Shown here piece after piece: positions 26,232 through 35,961 of a stretch of DNA of 64,000 nucleotides (within the stretch, counting starts at the first letter, position 1; each line of letters begins with the position of its first letter). The notes beneath the pieces were generated by a model. It worked only from the letters and a program-made list of their open reading frames with translations. It had not been told where the DNA came from and did no database searches. Position numbers and translations under genes: made by a program. The DNA is from Phycisphaerae bacterium (GTDB lineage: Bacteria; Planctomycetota; Phycisphaerae; Tepidisphaerales; Tepidisphaeraceae). The stretch is taken from NCBI GenBank assembly GCA_030448225.1, contig JAUJNJ010000004.1, positions 1 to 64,000 of the forward strand, given 5' to 3'.

Positions 26232-27746
26232 ATGTCGGTCGATCTCTTGTCCGTTGTAATTGCTGGAATCACCCTATTCGTGGCGGTCATGCTGATCCGG
26301 GCGGGCATGCGGGGCCGGCTCGTCGGCGACCATCCCCATTGCCGGCGGTGCGGGTTCGACCTGTACGGCCAGCCGGCCGCAGCCGCGCTGTGCCCGGAGT
26401 GCGGGACGGGCGTGCGCTCCGGCGGCGTCGGGTGGGAGCGGCGGGCCGTCGTCGTCGGCCGGCGCGAGCGCCGGCCGCGGGCGATCGTGTGGGGCGTCGC
26501 GCTGGCCGTGCCAGCGGCGGCGTGGCTCGTGCTGCCGACGGCGGCCCGCCTCGGCGGCGCCCAGGCGCGACAGTACGAGCCGGGGTGGATGCTCGCCCTC
26601 GAGGCCCGCGGCACCGGGGCGGCCGCCGGCGACGCGACGGCGGAACTCACGCGCCGCGTGCGGGCGGGCACGCTGCCGGCGGCGCGCGTGAAGTCGCTCG
26701 CCGCCCGCTTCCTCGACCGCCAGGGCGACACCGCCCGCCCCTGGGTCCCCGCGCACGGCGACTTCCTTCAGCAGGCTCACGTGTCGGGCCACCTCACCGC
26801 TGCGGAGTGGGAGCGGTTCGTCTATCAGGCGGTCCTGCCGGCGATCGTCGTGCGACCGCTCGTGCGGTTCGAGGGGCCGGTCACGCTCCGGTTGCGGATC
26901 GGCGACGAGCGCCTCGGCACGGCCGCCGGGCCGGTATTCGGAACGACCGTCGCCGCCGGCGGACCGTGGGGCATGACGTTCAACGTCGTCGCGCAACACG
27001 CCGACGGAACCGTGCGGACGATCGGCCGCAACAGGATGGAATCGTTCGGGTCGCATTCCGTGCCGGGTGCGCGCGGCACGATGCTCGTCTGGATCGATCT
27101 GGATCGGACGCCTCCGGGCGGCGGCGGACCACCGGCTGTGAGACACGGGCTGATGTTCGAGCAGGGCGTCGCGAACCTGCCGCCGGTCCCGCGGGTTCTA
27201 CCGACTTGGCCGACACACGCCGTGCCGCTCGCCGTCGCCGCGCCGGGCGTCGCGACCGTGACGGCGAAACCTGATCCGACGATGGCCGAACTCGTCCGCC
27301 AGGGTCTGCGGCTGAGAATCAACGACACGTTCTCCTTCCAACGACGCGGCATCACGGTCCCGCCGGACGCGATCAAGGTCCGTCGAGCGCGTCACTTCAC
27401 CTACCCGCAGGGCGTGCAACGCTCGACGGTCGTGGAAGAACTGTACATCACCTTCAACCGCGAGGCCGGGCAGCCGTGGCCGCTGCCGGTTGCGTGGAGC
27501 GTCCGCGTCATCGCGACTGGGCGCGACATCCCCGCGGGCCGACTCACGTTCCCGGCCGTGATACCCTATGGGCACGGCGCCGCCGCGATGGTCGCGCCGC
27601 CCAAAGGGTTCTCGTTCGAGGGGATCGAGCGGGTCGACATCGTGCTCACGCCGGATGCCGACGTCGCCGAGAAGACGATCGACATCACCGAGTATTGGGA
27701 CGGCGAGGTCCGCTTCACGGACGTGCCCCTGCTGCGCGAAAAATGA
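26232..27746 (+). CDS. Zinc-ribbon membrane protein, planctomycete type
   Basis: 504 residues from ATG 26232, preceded by a strong GAAGGAGG. One helix lies at about 5-22. A zinc ribbon follows (C-R-R-C-G-F-D-L-Y-G, then C-P-E-C-G-T-G), then a second helix at about 80-100 (A-I-V-W-G-V-A-L-A-V-P-A-A-A-W-L). The remaining 400 residues are extracytoplasmic, beta-rich and without a known motif. Proteins starting with this CRxCGYDLxG zinc ribbon and a following helix are common in Planctomycetota, usually of unknown function. The frame is clean. Confidence 0.7.
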   Translation: MSVDLLSVVIAGITLFVAVMLIRAGMRGRLVGDHPHCRRCGFDLYGQPAAAALCPECGTGVRSGGVGWERRAVVVGRRERRPRAIVWGVALAVPAAAWLVLPTAARLGGAQARQYEPGWMLALEARGTGAAAGDATAELTRRVRAGTLPAARVKSLAARFLDRQGDTARPWVPAHGDFLQQAHVSGHLTAAEWERFVYQAVLPAIVVRPLVRFEGPVTLRLRIGDERLGTAAGPVFGTTVAAGGPWGMTFNVVAQHADGTVRTIGRNRMESFGSHSVPGARGTMLVWIDLDRTPPGGGGPPAVRHGLMFEQGVANLPPVPRVLPTWPTHAVPLAVAAPGVATVTAKPDPTMAELVRQGLRLRINDTFSFQRRGITVPPDAIKVRRARHFTYPQGVQRSTVVEELYITFNREAGQPWPLPVAWSVRVIATGRDIPAGRLTFPAVIPYGHGAAAMVAPPKGFSFEGIERVDIVLTPDADVAEKTIDITEYWDGEVRFTDVPLLREK

Positions 27747-27847
27747 CGCGCGTCGTCCGGGCGTTCGTGCAGTCCCGCCGATACACAGCGGCACGCCACC
27801 CCGACGGGCCGGATCACTCCTAGTCGCCCGATCGGCCGGGACGGCAG

Positions 27848-30470
27848 TTACCGTCGGCGGATCTCGTACCACGCGGTGGGCTCACTCCCGATCGTGATGC
27901 GCGTCTTGCCGTCGACGTGCTCGGTCGCCACCGCCTTGCCAGGCTTTCCCTCCGGGGTGAGCGCGACGACCTCCGCGGGCTTCCCAGCCAGCGTGAGCGT
28001 GGCGCGGACGGGTTCGATCGTCACCGGCGGCCTGCCCCAGCGGTCGGATACGGTCGTGCGTTTCGCGTCCCACTCCATCCCGGTGTTGCCGCCGCGGGCG
28101 ACGATTGAGAGCAGCAGGCGGTCGGCGGTCTGGATCGTCTGGGCGGGGTCGGCGGGGACGAGGATGAGCGTGGCGAAGGGCGTCTCCATCTTCTCGATCC
28201 GCAGCGGGCCGAGGTCGAGCGGCAGGTCGCCGGCGGCGAAGCCGGCGAAGACGATGCCGCGGGGATCGTTCAGCGTGAACTGCCCGGTGCCGGTGGCCGA
28301 GCCCTTCGAGGCCCAGCGGAGGCGGGCGTCGGCCTCGCCGCTGGCTGCGCCGGGGCCGCCGTCGAAGCGGAGCGACAGGCGGCGGGCCATAACCGCGGCG
28401 GGGTCGATCCGCTTCACGTCGCGCAGGAAGCCCCACTGCTCGTAGTAGTACTTTGACGCCGTCGGCAGGATCTCGTCCATCTCGATCGCCACCACGTTCC
28501 GCCCCGCGCTCGGCTGCACGCCGCCGCTCGTGTGGAACAGGCGCGCCGCGAGCGGCACGTGGGCCATCTTGAGGGGGTTGCCCTCGAAGTCGAAGAAGTT
28601 GTTCACGACGTCGCGCTCGAACTGCGACGTGTGCGAGTAGGCGAAGAGGAACACCGCGTCCCAGTCCTGCTGGGCCGCCAGCGCGGCGATGAGAGGCACG
28701 GATTCCGCCTGCCACTCGTTCGGGTGCGAGTGGTTGTACTCGGTGACGGTGAACGGCTTGCCCTCGACGCGCGTCGACGCCAGCGTCCAGACGGCCGCGT
28801 GCTCCGGGTCGTCGACCATCGGCTTGTTGTGCATCCGCCAGTTCGTCGAACTCCAACTGCCGCCGGGGAACGTGGGATGGTCCCAGTAGGCGTGGGCGTC
28901 GACGAAGTCCATCTGCGACTGGCTCATCGTCCCCATCGGGCCGATGCCGATCGTGCCGGTGATCGGCGCCTTCACGCCGAGTTCGTCCTTCAGGTACTGC
29001 CGCATCATCACGAAGTAGCGCTCGTCGGTCGCCTGGAGGAAGCGGTACCAGTCGTTCGTGCGCTCGGCGGTGTCGAGCGAGCCGTGGCCCGAGCGGCGGA
29101 CGGTGCCCGCGGTCGGGTTCTCATCGGCGCGCAGTCCCTCGCGGCCTCCCTCGCGGAGCACGACGTCGGACAGGCGGATCGTCGCCGCCGCGCCGCCGAC
29201 GGCGAAACTGACGCGGGCGTCGTCGTCGGACGCCGTCGCGGTGAAGCCGAGGCGATGCTCGCGCGGCTCGGTCGTCAGTTGCACGGGCTGGCCGAGGCCG
29301 AGGTTCTGCCACGGCGCGTGCGCCTGCGTAGCGCCGACGCCCACTGCCGTGTCCCGGTCCGCCGACGCGCGGAACGAGAGCGTGTAGAACGTGCCGGCCT
29401 TGAATTTCAGGCCCGGCTGGTGGAACTGGAGGTGCCACTCGACGCCGTCAACCTGTTTCACCTCGATGCGCGCGCCGCCGTCGGTGGCCGTCACGTTCAT
29501 GTCCGCCGGGGCGTGCCGCTCGACGACCCACGACGGTTTCTCCTTGCCGAGCGTGGCGAACGCCGGGTCGCGCAGGAGATTGACGGCCGCGGCGTTCCCG
29601 CCGGCCGCGCCCGCCTTGACTCCGTCGCGGACCCAGGCGGTGGCGAGCTTGCCGCGGGTGGCGTACTTCTCGATGAGCCAGTCGTTCCACAGCTTCTGCA
29701 ACTCGCCCGCGTACGGCTCGCCGAGCTTCGCCAGCATCTGCTCGCCGCCCCAGTAGAAGAACGTGTTCTCGTTGTTGATCTCCACCATCGCCACGGCCGG
29801 CTCGTCGGCGTAGCGCGTCTTCGTGTAGGCGTTGACGTGGTTCAGCAGGTCGGCAGCGAAGCGCTTTTCCGCCTCGATGAGCTTCGAGTGGTACAGGTCG
29901 ACGAGCTTGTCCTGGTAGGGCAGCGCCGCGGCGTTCTCGAGGTTCAGCACCCGCCCCCAGCGCCGGCCGACATGGAGGTTGAGGTTCGTGTAGATCCCCT
30001 CGCGCTTCAGGGCCGGCCACGAAATAATCGAGGCGGTCGAGCGCCTCGGCGTGGAGATCAAAACTCTTGTCGTCGACGAGGATGCCCGACGGTAAGTCGC
30101 GCTGTCCATGTGGTGGAAAGCGCGCACCGCGTTCACGCCGAAGCCCGCGCGCGAGCCGCCGGGCGACGATGTCGGCCTGGTCGTGCGGCGGGAAGTTGGC
30201 CGTGAAGCAGACGTTCACGCCCCAGAAGCGGATGCGCTTGTCGCCGGCGTAAAAGTGCCCGTCCCGCGCCACCACCTGCCCGTGCCGCCCGGCCGGCTTG
30301 TCGAGCAGATGATCCGCCGCCATCACGCCCGGCGCCTCCGCCCCCCACGCCACGTTCCACGGCGCCAAGTTCGCCGGCGCGGGCGGTGGCGGGAGTTCGG
30401 CCCCGGCGGGGAGGGGCGTGGTCAGCGAGAAGGCGAGGAGGGTTTGGAACGCGGCTGTCGATCGAATCAT
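27848..30470 (-). CDS. Secreted glycoside-hydrolase-like protein (GH5-like barrel plus C-terminal domains)
   Basis: About 870 residues. Residues 1-24 are a signal peptide. F-W-G-V-N-V-C-F-T-A-N-F-P opens a TIM barrel. After frame shifts at about 30170 and 30020 it continues with H-H-M-D-S-A-T-Y, L-D-R-L-D-Y-F and K-R-E-G-I-Y-T-N-L-N-L-H-V-G-R. M-V-E-I-N-N-E-N (about 29785) gives the N-E pair typical of the acid/base strand in clan GH-A, and F-T-V-T-E-Y-N-H (about 28735) a plausible nucleophile Glu. Between them lies an inserted carbohydrate-binding-like beta domain (about 29560-29130: F-H-Q-P-G-L-K-F-K-A-G-T-F-Y). A beta-rich C-terminal part completes it. The substrate is unknown, probably a polysaccharide. 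Clean apart from the N-terminal region. Confidence 0.78.
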
Positions 30471-30658
30471 TCAGGCTCTCCGGGTTGTCGGGCGAACCGT
30501 CTGCACGGCGGAACGCCACCGTCGATTACCGCCCGCCGCGTGCGGCGTTGGTCTTTCCCACTTCGCCAGCGTATCCCGGAGAGTGGGTGAGGTGGAGGAA
30601 CGCGTCGCGCTGAACGACGGCACATTCGCGCCGCAGGTGAAGCAGCCGAGGGCGTGGT

Positions 30659-30877
30659 TTACGCAGGTTCGCGTGCAAGCGTCAGGGTCAGCGCGAGCAT
30701 CAGGACGAGCAGCGTCGCGAGTACAAACAGGCCCGTCCAGAACCAGTACTGCAGCGGGGTTTCGGCACGACGAACACGTGGTCCGTTCTGCCAGCGAAAC
30801 TCCGCCGTCCACAGACTCCAACAGATGAAGGCGCCAAAGAATCCAAAGACCAGCCATGCCAGAAGAAGATCGACCAT
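30659..30877 (-). CDS. Small two-helix membrane protein
   Basis: 72 residues from ATG 30877. Two long hydrophobic helices (L-L-L-A-W-L-V-F-G-F-F-G-A-F-I and W-F-W-T-G-L-F-V-L-A-T-L-L-V-L-M) are joined by a short charged loop containing R-V-R-R-A-E. No family recognised. The strong membrane signal makes a real gene likely, though nothing else supports it. Confidence 0.5.
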   Translation of the reverse strand: MVDLLLAWLVFGFFGAFICWSLWTAEFRWQNGPRVRRAETPLQYWFWTGLFVLATLLVLMLALTLTLAREPA

Positions 30878-31007
30878 GAGCTGCGGCCCTGGAAGCTGAC
30901 GGAGGACGTTCAGCGGCCGACGGGCGACGACCACTTCACAAACGGCAAGGACCGCGGCGCCCGCCCGGTCCGCTGCGAGGCGTGCTTAGGGGCGCGCCAA
31001 GCCGCCC

Positions 31008-31601
31008 TCAGTACCAGTCGTCTGACGCGCGGAACCAATGCCAGTCGTTCCCGAGCCGGAAGAGACGATAGTGCGCGGCACCGAACGGCGTGCTCTCCTG
31101 GTTCGGCTTGTATGTAAAGCCGTAGGACATCCGATCGGGCCCGATGCCATCGCGCCCGATGTGAACCCGAAAGTACACCCCGCCGCGCGGGTCCGCCGCG
31201 TACTCATCGACGTTGTAGATGCCCAGACGGCGGTTGAGTGGCTTGCCCCGATACTCCGACGGCGTTGCCTGCGGCACAAGCTGCTCAAAGGAAGCGCGGG
31301 ACGCCGCGAAGGCGACGCGACGCGGGACGTAGAACTTCAGCAGGACGTACGTGCCGAACAGGAGCGCAAGAACAATCGCCGCCCGCGTCCATGGGATGCG
31401 AAGACCGCGGAGCTTGCCTTCGCGCGCCCAGGAGATGAACCCGACCAGCGAGACCAGCCCGATTACCGGCACCACCAGGAACGAGAGAAGGACCGCGCGG
31501 AACAGCAGATCGTTGAGGACACCCGGGTAGACGCTGATCGCCAGCGCCGCGTGGCAGGCGATCGCGATCAGGGCGATGATGACGTTCGTAGCGACCTTCA
31601 C
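31008..31601 (-). CDS. Uncharacterised membrane protein
   Basis: 197 residues. Three helices lie at about 5-25, 33-60 and 72-92. A soluble domain of about 100 residues follows, with R-L-G-I-Y-N-V-D-E-Y-A-A-D-P-R-G-G-V-Y-F and a Trp/Tyr-rich end (D-W-H-W-F-R-A-S-D-D-W-Y). The end resembles DUF-type beta domains of planctomycete membrane proteins. No function can be given. The frame is clean; ATG 31601 is the first start. Confidence 0.6.
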   Translation of the reverse strand: MKVATNVIIALIAIACHAALAISVYPGVLNDLLFRAVLLSFLVVPVIGLVSLVGFISWAREGKLRGLRIPWTRAAIVLALLFGTYVLLKFYVPRRVAFAASRASFEQLVPQATPSEYRGKPLNRRLGIYNVDEYAADPRGGVYFRVHIGRDGIGPDRMSYGFTYKPNQESTPFGAAHYRLFRLGNDWHWFRASDDWY

Positions 31602-31688
31602 GTGCCCAGTAACTACTGTAACTCAACTCGGGCACGACGGGCCAGGACGCGTTACACCGGAGGAGTTCGAGCACTTGCCGTACGTGGC

Positions 31689-32444
31689 TTAGTACGCGTC
31701 GAACCGCCGCCAGATCTCGTCCTGTTGGGCGTCGGCGTTGTCGTTGAAGCCGATCGAGAGGCTGAGCGGGTCGTTGAACGCGTCGCGGGGGACCCACTTG
31801 GCGGCGCCGTTGCCGTACAGGACGTTGGCGCCGGTGCGGTGGCGGGTGTCGACGCGCTGCGGGTTGGCGGTGAGGTCGGCGAGGATCGCCTTGTTGCGGA
31901 AGTTGGTGAGCTTCGGCAGCACGCCGTTCCAGTCGGCCGGGTCGTCGGGGATCTCGACCTCGGGGCGGAAGCCGTAGCCGGCGGCGACGTTGATCGCGGG
32001 GTCGCCCTCGGGGCCGGGGGGCCAGGGGTTGATGTCCGAGCCGCGGATCGAGCGGGGGTCGTTCTCGGCGGGGCAGTAGTAGACGTTGGGGTCGGGCATG
32101 TGGCCGGCGACGCGGAGCAGGCCGAAGAGCACGAAGCGGCCGCTCGTGCCGGAGTAGACCATGCTGTTGAACCCCTTGCGGCCGCCGCGGTAGCCGACGG
32201 GGACGCGGTCGCGGGACTCGATCGCGTACATGTGGACGAACCCGTGGACCTGGCGGAGGTTGCTCAGGCACGCCGTCCGCTGCGCCGACTGCCGCGCCTT
32301 GGCCAGCGCCGGCAGGAGGATCGAGACCAGCACCGCGATGATGCCGATCACCACGAGCAGTTCCACGAGCGTGAACCCCGCGCGGGCGTCGCCGGCGCGA
32401 CGGTCGGCGGGGCGGGCGGGGCGGGGCGGGGTCCGAGAATTCAT
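31689..32444 (-). CDS. Type II secretion-like pseudopilin (planctomycete prepilin-type protein)
   Basis: About 251 residues. After an Arg/Pro-rich leader of about 20 residues comes the prepilin site R-A-G followed by [16 protein letters not shown] (cleavage after Gly). A helix continues with [12 protein letters not shown] and C-L-S-N-L-R-Q, the pattern of the very large pseudopilin families of Planctomycetota. The tail includes Y-Y-C-P-A-E-N-D. The exact role of these expanded pseudopilins is not known. The nearby prepilin peptidase CpaA (33413) serves the Flp pilins and may not process this one. Start ATG 32444, or 32450. Confidence 0.85.
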   Translation of the reverse strand: MNSRTPPRPARPADRRAGDARAGFTLVELLVVIGIIAVLVSILLPALAKARQSAQRTACLSNLRQVHGFVHMYAIESRDRVPVGYRGGRKGFNSMVYSGTSGRFVLFGLLRVAGHMPDPNVYYCPAENDPRSIRGSDINPWPPGPEGDPAINVAAGYGFRPEVEIPDDPADWNGVLPKLTNFRNKAILADLTANPQRVDTRHRTGANVLYGNGAAKWVPRDAFNDPLSLSIGFNDNADAQQDEIWRRFDAY

Positions 32445-32802
32445 TCGCACGACACGATAGGGCCGACCCTCCCCCGAAAGCTAGGGAAGATTCGCCGGCC
32501 CCGCCGACGGTGACGCGCCGGCGGGGCGGCCGCGGGCCGGGCGGGGGGCCGGGGCGGCGGATTCCGGGCCGGGGCGTCTTAAGGGCGTCGTCGCCGCGTC
32601 CGATGAGACCATTGCGAATGCGGGTTCGGTCCGGCCGCCGGCTGCCAGTGCCGGGGGCACGACCGGCTCAACTCCCGGCGCGTCGGCAAGGTGCCGGGGC
32701 GTCGGGTCCCGACGGGTCGGGATCGCGGCTGCGGATCGCGGACCTCGGAAACGGGGGCGGGCCGCGTGCGGGAACCTGTGGATCTGTCGAAGGAGAACGA
32801 TC
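32445..32802. other. Divergent region upstream of the tad operon
   Basis: About 360 very G+C-rich bases between the pseudopilin and the first Flp pilin. No ORF is supported. It should contain the tad operon promoter; no consensus-like -10/-35 pair stood out. Confidence 0.4.
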
Positions 32803-32973
32803 ATGAAGTCGATGAAGAACCTGGTGTCGAAGCTCGTCCGTGACGAGCAGGGTGGCGAGGTCCTCGAGTACGCGCTGATCGCGGGCCTGATCGTCGTCGC
32901 GGCGATCGCGGTCATCGGCTCGGTCGGGACGAAGGTCCTCGCCAAGTGGACCTCGGTCGACAACGGCATGTAA
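32803..32973 (+). CDS. flp: Flp-type pilin 1
   Basis: 56 residues, preceded by AAGGAGAA seven bases before ATG 32803. Flp pilins are the main subunit of Tad pili. The processing motif G-x4-E-Y is present as G-G-E-V-L-E-Y, followed by the hydrophobic helix A-L-I-A-G-L-I-V-V-A-A-I-A-V-I-G. The end K-W-T-S-V-D-N-G-M is typical. The leader M-K-S-M-K-N-L-V-S-K-L-V is short and basic. First gene of the tad operon. Confidence 0.92.
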   Translation: MKSMKNLVSKLVRDEQGGEVLEYALIAGLIVVAAIAVIGSVGTKVLAKWTSVDNGM

Positions 32974-33240
32974 TGCCGCCGATCGCGGCGCCATCCCGGG
33001 GTTCGGCCACCACTGCGCCGCGACCCCCGGGCGGACCACGGCCCACCCTCGGGTGGCGTGCCGGGTTCGGGCCGCCGGATCGACGACCTCAGGGCCCGGC
33101 GCCGGCGCGGGCGAACACACGTTCGCCCGGCCCGGCCCGGGCCTTGTTCGGTTCGTACGCGCGTCGGCGCGCGGGGCCGTCGTCCTCGTGGTCGTCATAC
33201 GCGGCGCGGAGGCCCGGGGGAAGCTCTTCACGAAGGGCGC

Positions 33241-33405
33241 CATAGGGACCTCTTGTCGAAGCTCGTCCCGGACGAGCGGGGCGGCGAGGTGTTGGAGTAT
33301 GCGCTGATCGCCGGGCTGATCGCCGCCGCGACGGTCGCGGTGGTCGGCTCGGTCGGGACGAAGGTCCTGGCGAAGTGGACGAGCCTCAACGACGGCGGGT
33401 GGTGA
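33241..33405 (+). CDS. flp: Flp-type pilin 2, start codon damaged
   Basis: Paralogue of the preceding pilin: R-D-L-L-S-K-L-V-P-D-E-R, then G-G-E-V-L-E-Y-A-L-I-A-G-L-I-A-A-A-T-V and K-V-L-A-K-W-T-S-L. The expected start would be ATGAGGGAC, but the sequence reads CATAGGGAC (33241-33249), consistent with one lost G; otherwise only TTG 33253 is available. It lies 267 nt after pilin 1 and 7 nt before cpaA. The coordinates assume the lost-base reading. Confidence 0.75.
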   Translation, partial: HRDLLSKLVPDERGGEVLEYALIAGLIAAATVAVVGSVGTKVLAKWTSLNDGGW

Positions 33406-33412
33406 CGAAGCG

Positions 33413-33949
33413 ATGCGGACGTACGACCTGCTCATGCTCGCCCCGATGTTCGTGCTGCTCGTCGGGGCGTCGGTCCACGACCTGCGGGCGCGGCGCATCC
33501 CGAACCTGCTGAACCTCATCCTCGTGCTGTCGGGACTCGCGCTGAGCTTCACCCCGATGGGCCGCGTTTCACCGGGGTACGCCCTGGCGGGGCTGCTGGT
33601 GGGGTTCGGGCTCACGTTCGTGATGTTCGCGATCGGCGCGCTCGGCGGGGGCGACGTGAAGCTGCTGGCCGGCGTGGGCGCGTGGCTCGGGCCGGCGGAC
33701 GTGCTGTACGTCTTCCTGGCGGCGGCGGTGATCGGCATGGTCATCGTGCTGGCGCAGTCGGCGTACCAGGGGCGGCTGCGGACGCTGTTCCGCAACAGCA
33801 CGGTCCTGGCGATGGGGCTGGCGCACGCCGGCGAGACCGGCATTGGGCATTTCGTGGAGGCCGGCCAGTCCACGCCGCGCAGCGTCGACAAGCCGCTGCC
33901 GTACGCCGTGCCGGTGCTGATCGCGACGGCCTGCGTCGTGCTCGGCTGA
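33413..33949 (+). CDS. cpaA: Prepilin peptidase of the Tad system
   Basis: 178 residues, all membrane helices. Type IV prepilin peptidases cleave and sometimes methylate pilins. The two catalytic aspartates are visible: D of S-V-H-D-L-R-A-R-R-I-P-N (about residue 24) and G-G-G-D-V-K (about 80). It lacks the N-terminal methylase domain of PilD, as CpaA/TadV does. It follows pilin 2 by 7 nt. Clean frame. Confidence 0.92.
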   Translation: MRTYDLLMLAPMFVLLVGASVHDLRARRIPNLLNLILVLSGLALSFTPMGRVSPGYALAGLLVGFGLTFVMFAIGALGGGDVKLLAGVGAWLGPADVLYVFLAAAVIGMVIVLAQSAYQGRLRTLFRNSTVLAMGLAHAGETGIGHFVEAGQSTPRSVDKPLPYAVPVLIATACVVLG

Positions 33950-34102
33950 CGCGTCCGCCCGCGCCGGGAACGGCCCGGCAGGCTTGATGCGCGGCCGCGG
34001 CAGCCCGCCGCGGACGTCCGCGACGCGAACGCCGCACGACGCGCGGGGAACTTCCCGCAGCCGGCGCTTTTCGCAGGCGGGTCGCGGTACGGAAAGCTGG
34101 AT

Positions 34103-34552
34103 ATGCGACGAACGAGCAGGCATTTTCCCGGACGCGGGCGTCGCGGCAACGCGATCCTCGAGGCGGCGCTCGTGCTGCCGGTGCTGTTGTCGCTCTCGTT
34201 CGGCACGGTCGAGTTCGGGCACTTCTTCTTCGTCAAGCAAACGCTCCAGGCCGCGGCCCGCGACGGCTCGCGCGCCGCGATCCTGCCCGGCGCCGACAGC
34301 GCCAGCGTCAACCTGGCGGTCCAGCGGTCGATGGCGTCGGCCGGCATCCCGACCACGAAGTACACGGTCTCGATCGTGCAGGTGAACAAGGACACGCTCG
34401 CCGAGTCGGCCGTCAGCGTCTCGGCCGCGCCGACCAACACGCCGATCAAGGTGAGGGTGACGTGCACGTGGGGCGCGGTCGGCGTCCGCCCGATGAACAT
34501 GATCTCGGCCACGAAGCAACTCGTCGGCGCGACCATCATGGTGAAGGAATAG
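34103..34552 (+). CDS. tadE: TadE-like pseudopilin
   Basis: 149 residues. A basic leader rich in Arg precedes G-N-A-I-L-E-A-A-L-V-L-P-V-L-L, with cleavage expected after Gly and a Glu at +5. It continues G-T-V-E-F-G-H-F-F-F-V-K-Q-T-L-Q-A-A-A-R-D-G-S-R, the TadE consensus. TadE/F are minor pseudopilins needed for Flp pilus assembly. No separate TadF or TadG gene was seen. Clean frame. Confidence 0.9.
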   Translation: MRRTSRHFPGRGRRGNAILEAALVLPVLLSLSFGTVEFGHFFFVKQTLQAAARDGSRAAILPGADSASVNLAVQRSMASAGIPTTKYTVSIVQVNKDTLAESAVSVSAAPTNTPIKVRVTCTWGAVGVRPMNMISATKQLVGATIMVKE

Positions 34553-34892
34553 CCCGCGGCCGCAGGCGGCCCCCGAGTCTGCTGGTTGCGCATCCGCGCA
34601 ACCCATCCACCCGTTTTAGCCGCATGCCCGAAGGGCTCGCCGCCGGTCGCCCGAGGACGCTCGAAATGGGTCGCTCGGTACGGTGCGTTACGTGTCCCGT
34701 GACTGTCCGCGCCACCGCATTATCGGCGTCGAATTAACGCGCCTGCAAAGTCGAACCCACCCGAGTCGAACCGCCGCCTCACCGGTTCAGCGCCCGCGCG
34801 TGCCGCGCGCGGCCTCACCGGCCTCCCGCACGTCCTAAACCGTACATCTTTTCGTGCCGACAGAACCGTATAGGCCCGAGGCGGGCACGGAG
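34553..34892. other. Intergenic stretch inside the tad operon
   Basis: About 340 bases without a supported gene between tadE and cpaB. TATAGG at 34869-34874 lies a short way before cpaB, and an internal promoter here is possible but not demonstrable. Confidence 0.35.
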
Positions 34893-35904
34893 ATGGTCAC
34901 TATGCGACTCAACACTTGGATTCCGCTCGGCCTCGCGATCGTCATGGGCCTCGTCGCCGCGATCCTGGCCCGGGGCGTGCTCGCCGGGCGCAAGGCGGCC
35001 GACGCGCCGGCGCCGCTCCGCGTGGTCGTGGCCAAGGCCACGCTCGCGCCGGGCGACCAGATCGGCGCCGACGACGTGACGCTCGGCACCGTCACCGGCG
35101 ACGCCCGCCCCGACGGCGCGTTCGCCGACCTCAGTCAGGTCACCGGCCGGGTGCTCACCGCGCAGCTCGTGAAGGGCCAGGTCGTGCTCGACGCGCTGCT
35201 GGCGTCACCGGGGGCGACGGCGGGGCTCCAGAACCTCGTGCCGGCGGGCATGCGCCTCATCACGGTCGAGGTCAACGAGTTCAGCAGCGTCGCGGGCATG
35301 CTCGCGCCGGGGTGCCGCGTGGACATCCTCGCCTCGATGAGCGACCCGCAGACGAAGGAGATGATGGCCCGCACGATCGTCGAGAACGTGAAGGTGCAGG
35401 CCGTCGGCCAGCGCCTCGGCGCCCGTGCGACGGGGGCCGAGGGCGAGGGCCCGCCGAACGACCCGGCGGCGGCGGCGGCGGCGGCGTTCCGGAGCGTGAC
35501 GCTGCAGGTCGCGCCGCAGGAGGCCGAGGCGATCCACGTCGCCAGCACCGCGGGCCGCCCCTGGATGGTCCTGCGCGCGCCCAACGACCACACGGCCAGC
35601 CGCAGCCCGGGCGTCTCGCTGGCGGAACTGCGGGGCAATCCCCGGCCCGACAAGCCCGCCGAGTTCACCGCCCACGCCGGGGTGTTCACCGCGAAGGCCG
35701 CGACGACCAGCCGGTCGTCGCCGGTGGCCGCCGCCGAGCCGAGCGCCCGCGCCGAAGCGGCAGCGGACGATCACGTTCATCCGCGCAAGACCGAGATCGC
35801 CTTCGTCGACGACCACGCCGCCCCGACGACATCCCCGATCGCCGCCCGCAGCGCCGGCCAACGTGATCACCGGCGGCGGCCACGACCTGGCGGTGGAGCA
35901 GTGA
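34893..35904 (+). CDS. cpaB: Flp pilus assembly protein CpaB/RcpC
   Basis: About 336 residues. One N-terminal helix (W-I-P-L-G-L-A-I-V-M-G-L-V-A-A-I-L-A) anchors the protein. A SAF domain follows: V-V-V-A-K-A-T-L-A-P-G-D-Q-I-G-A-D-D-V, G-R-V-L-T-A-Q-L-V-K-G-Q. The RcpC part has V-P-A-G-M-R-L-I-T-V-E-V and G-C-R-V-D-I-L-A-S. CpaB is a periplasmic partner of the outer-membrane secretin. The Ala/Asp-rich end is shifted near 35800-35850 and should end N-V-I-T-G-G-G-H-D-L-A-V-E-Q at 35904. ATG 34902 is an alternative start. Confidence 0.9.
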
Positions 35905-35961
35905 CTCATAAACCTCGACAATCGGTCGAACCGATTCAGGTTGAGGGGGAAGCGGCACGCC

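Noticed and set aside
28532..30205. 557-codon plus-strand frame opposite the glycoside hydrolase
   Set aside because: Antisense shadow with low-complexity composition.
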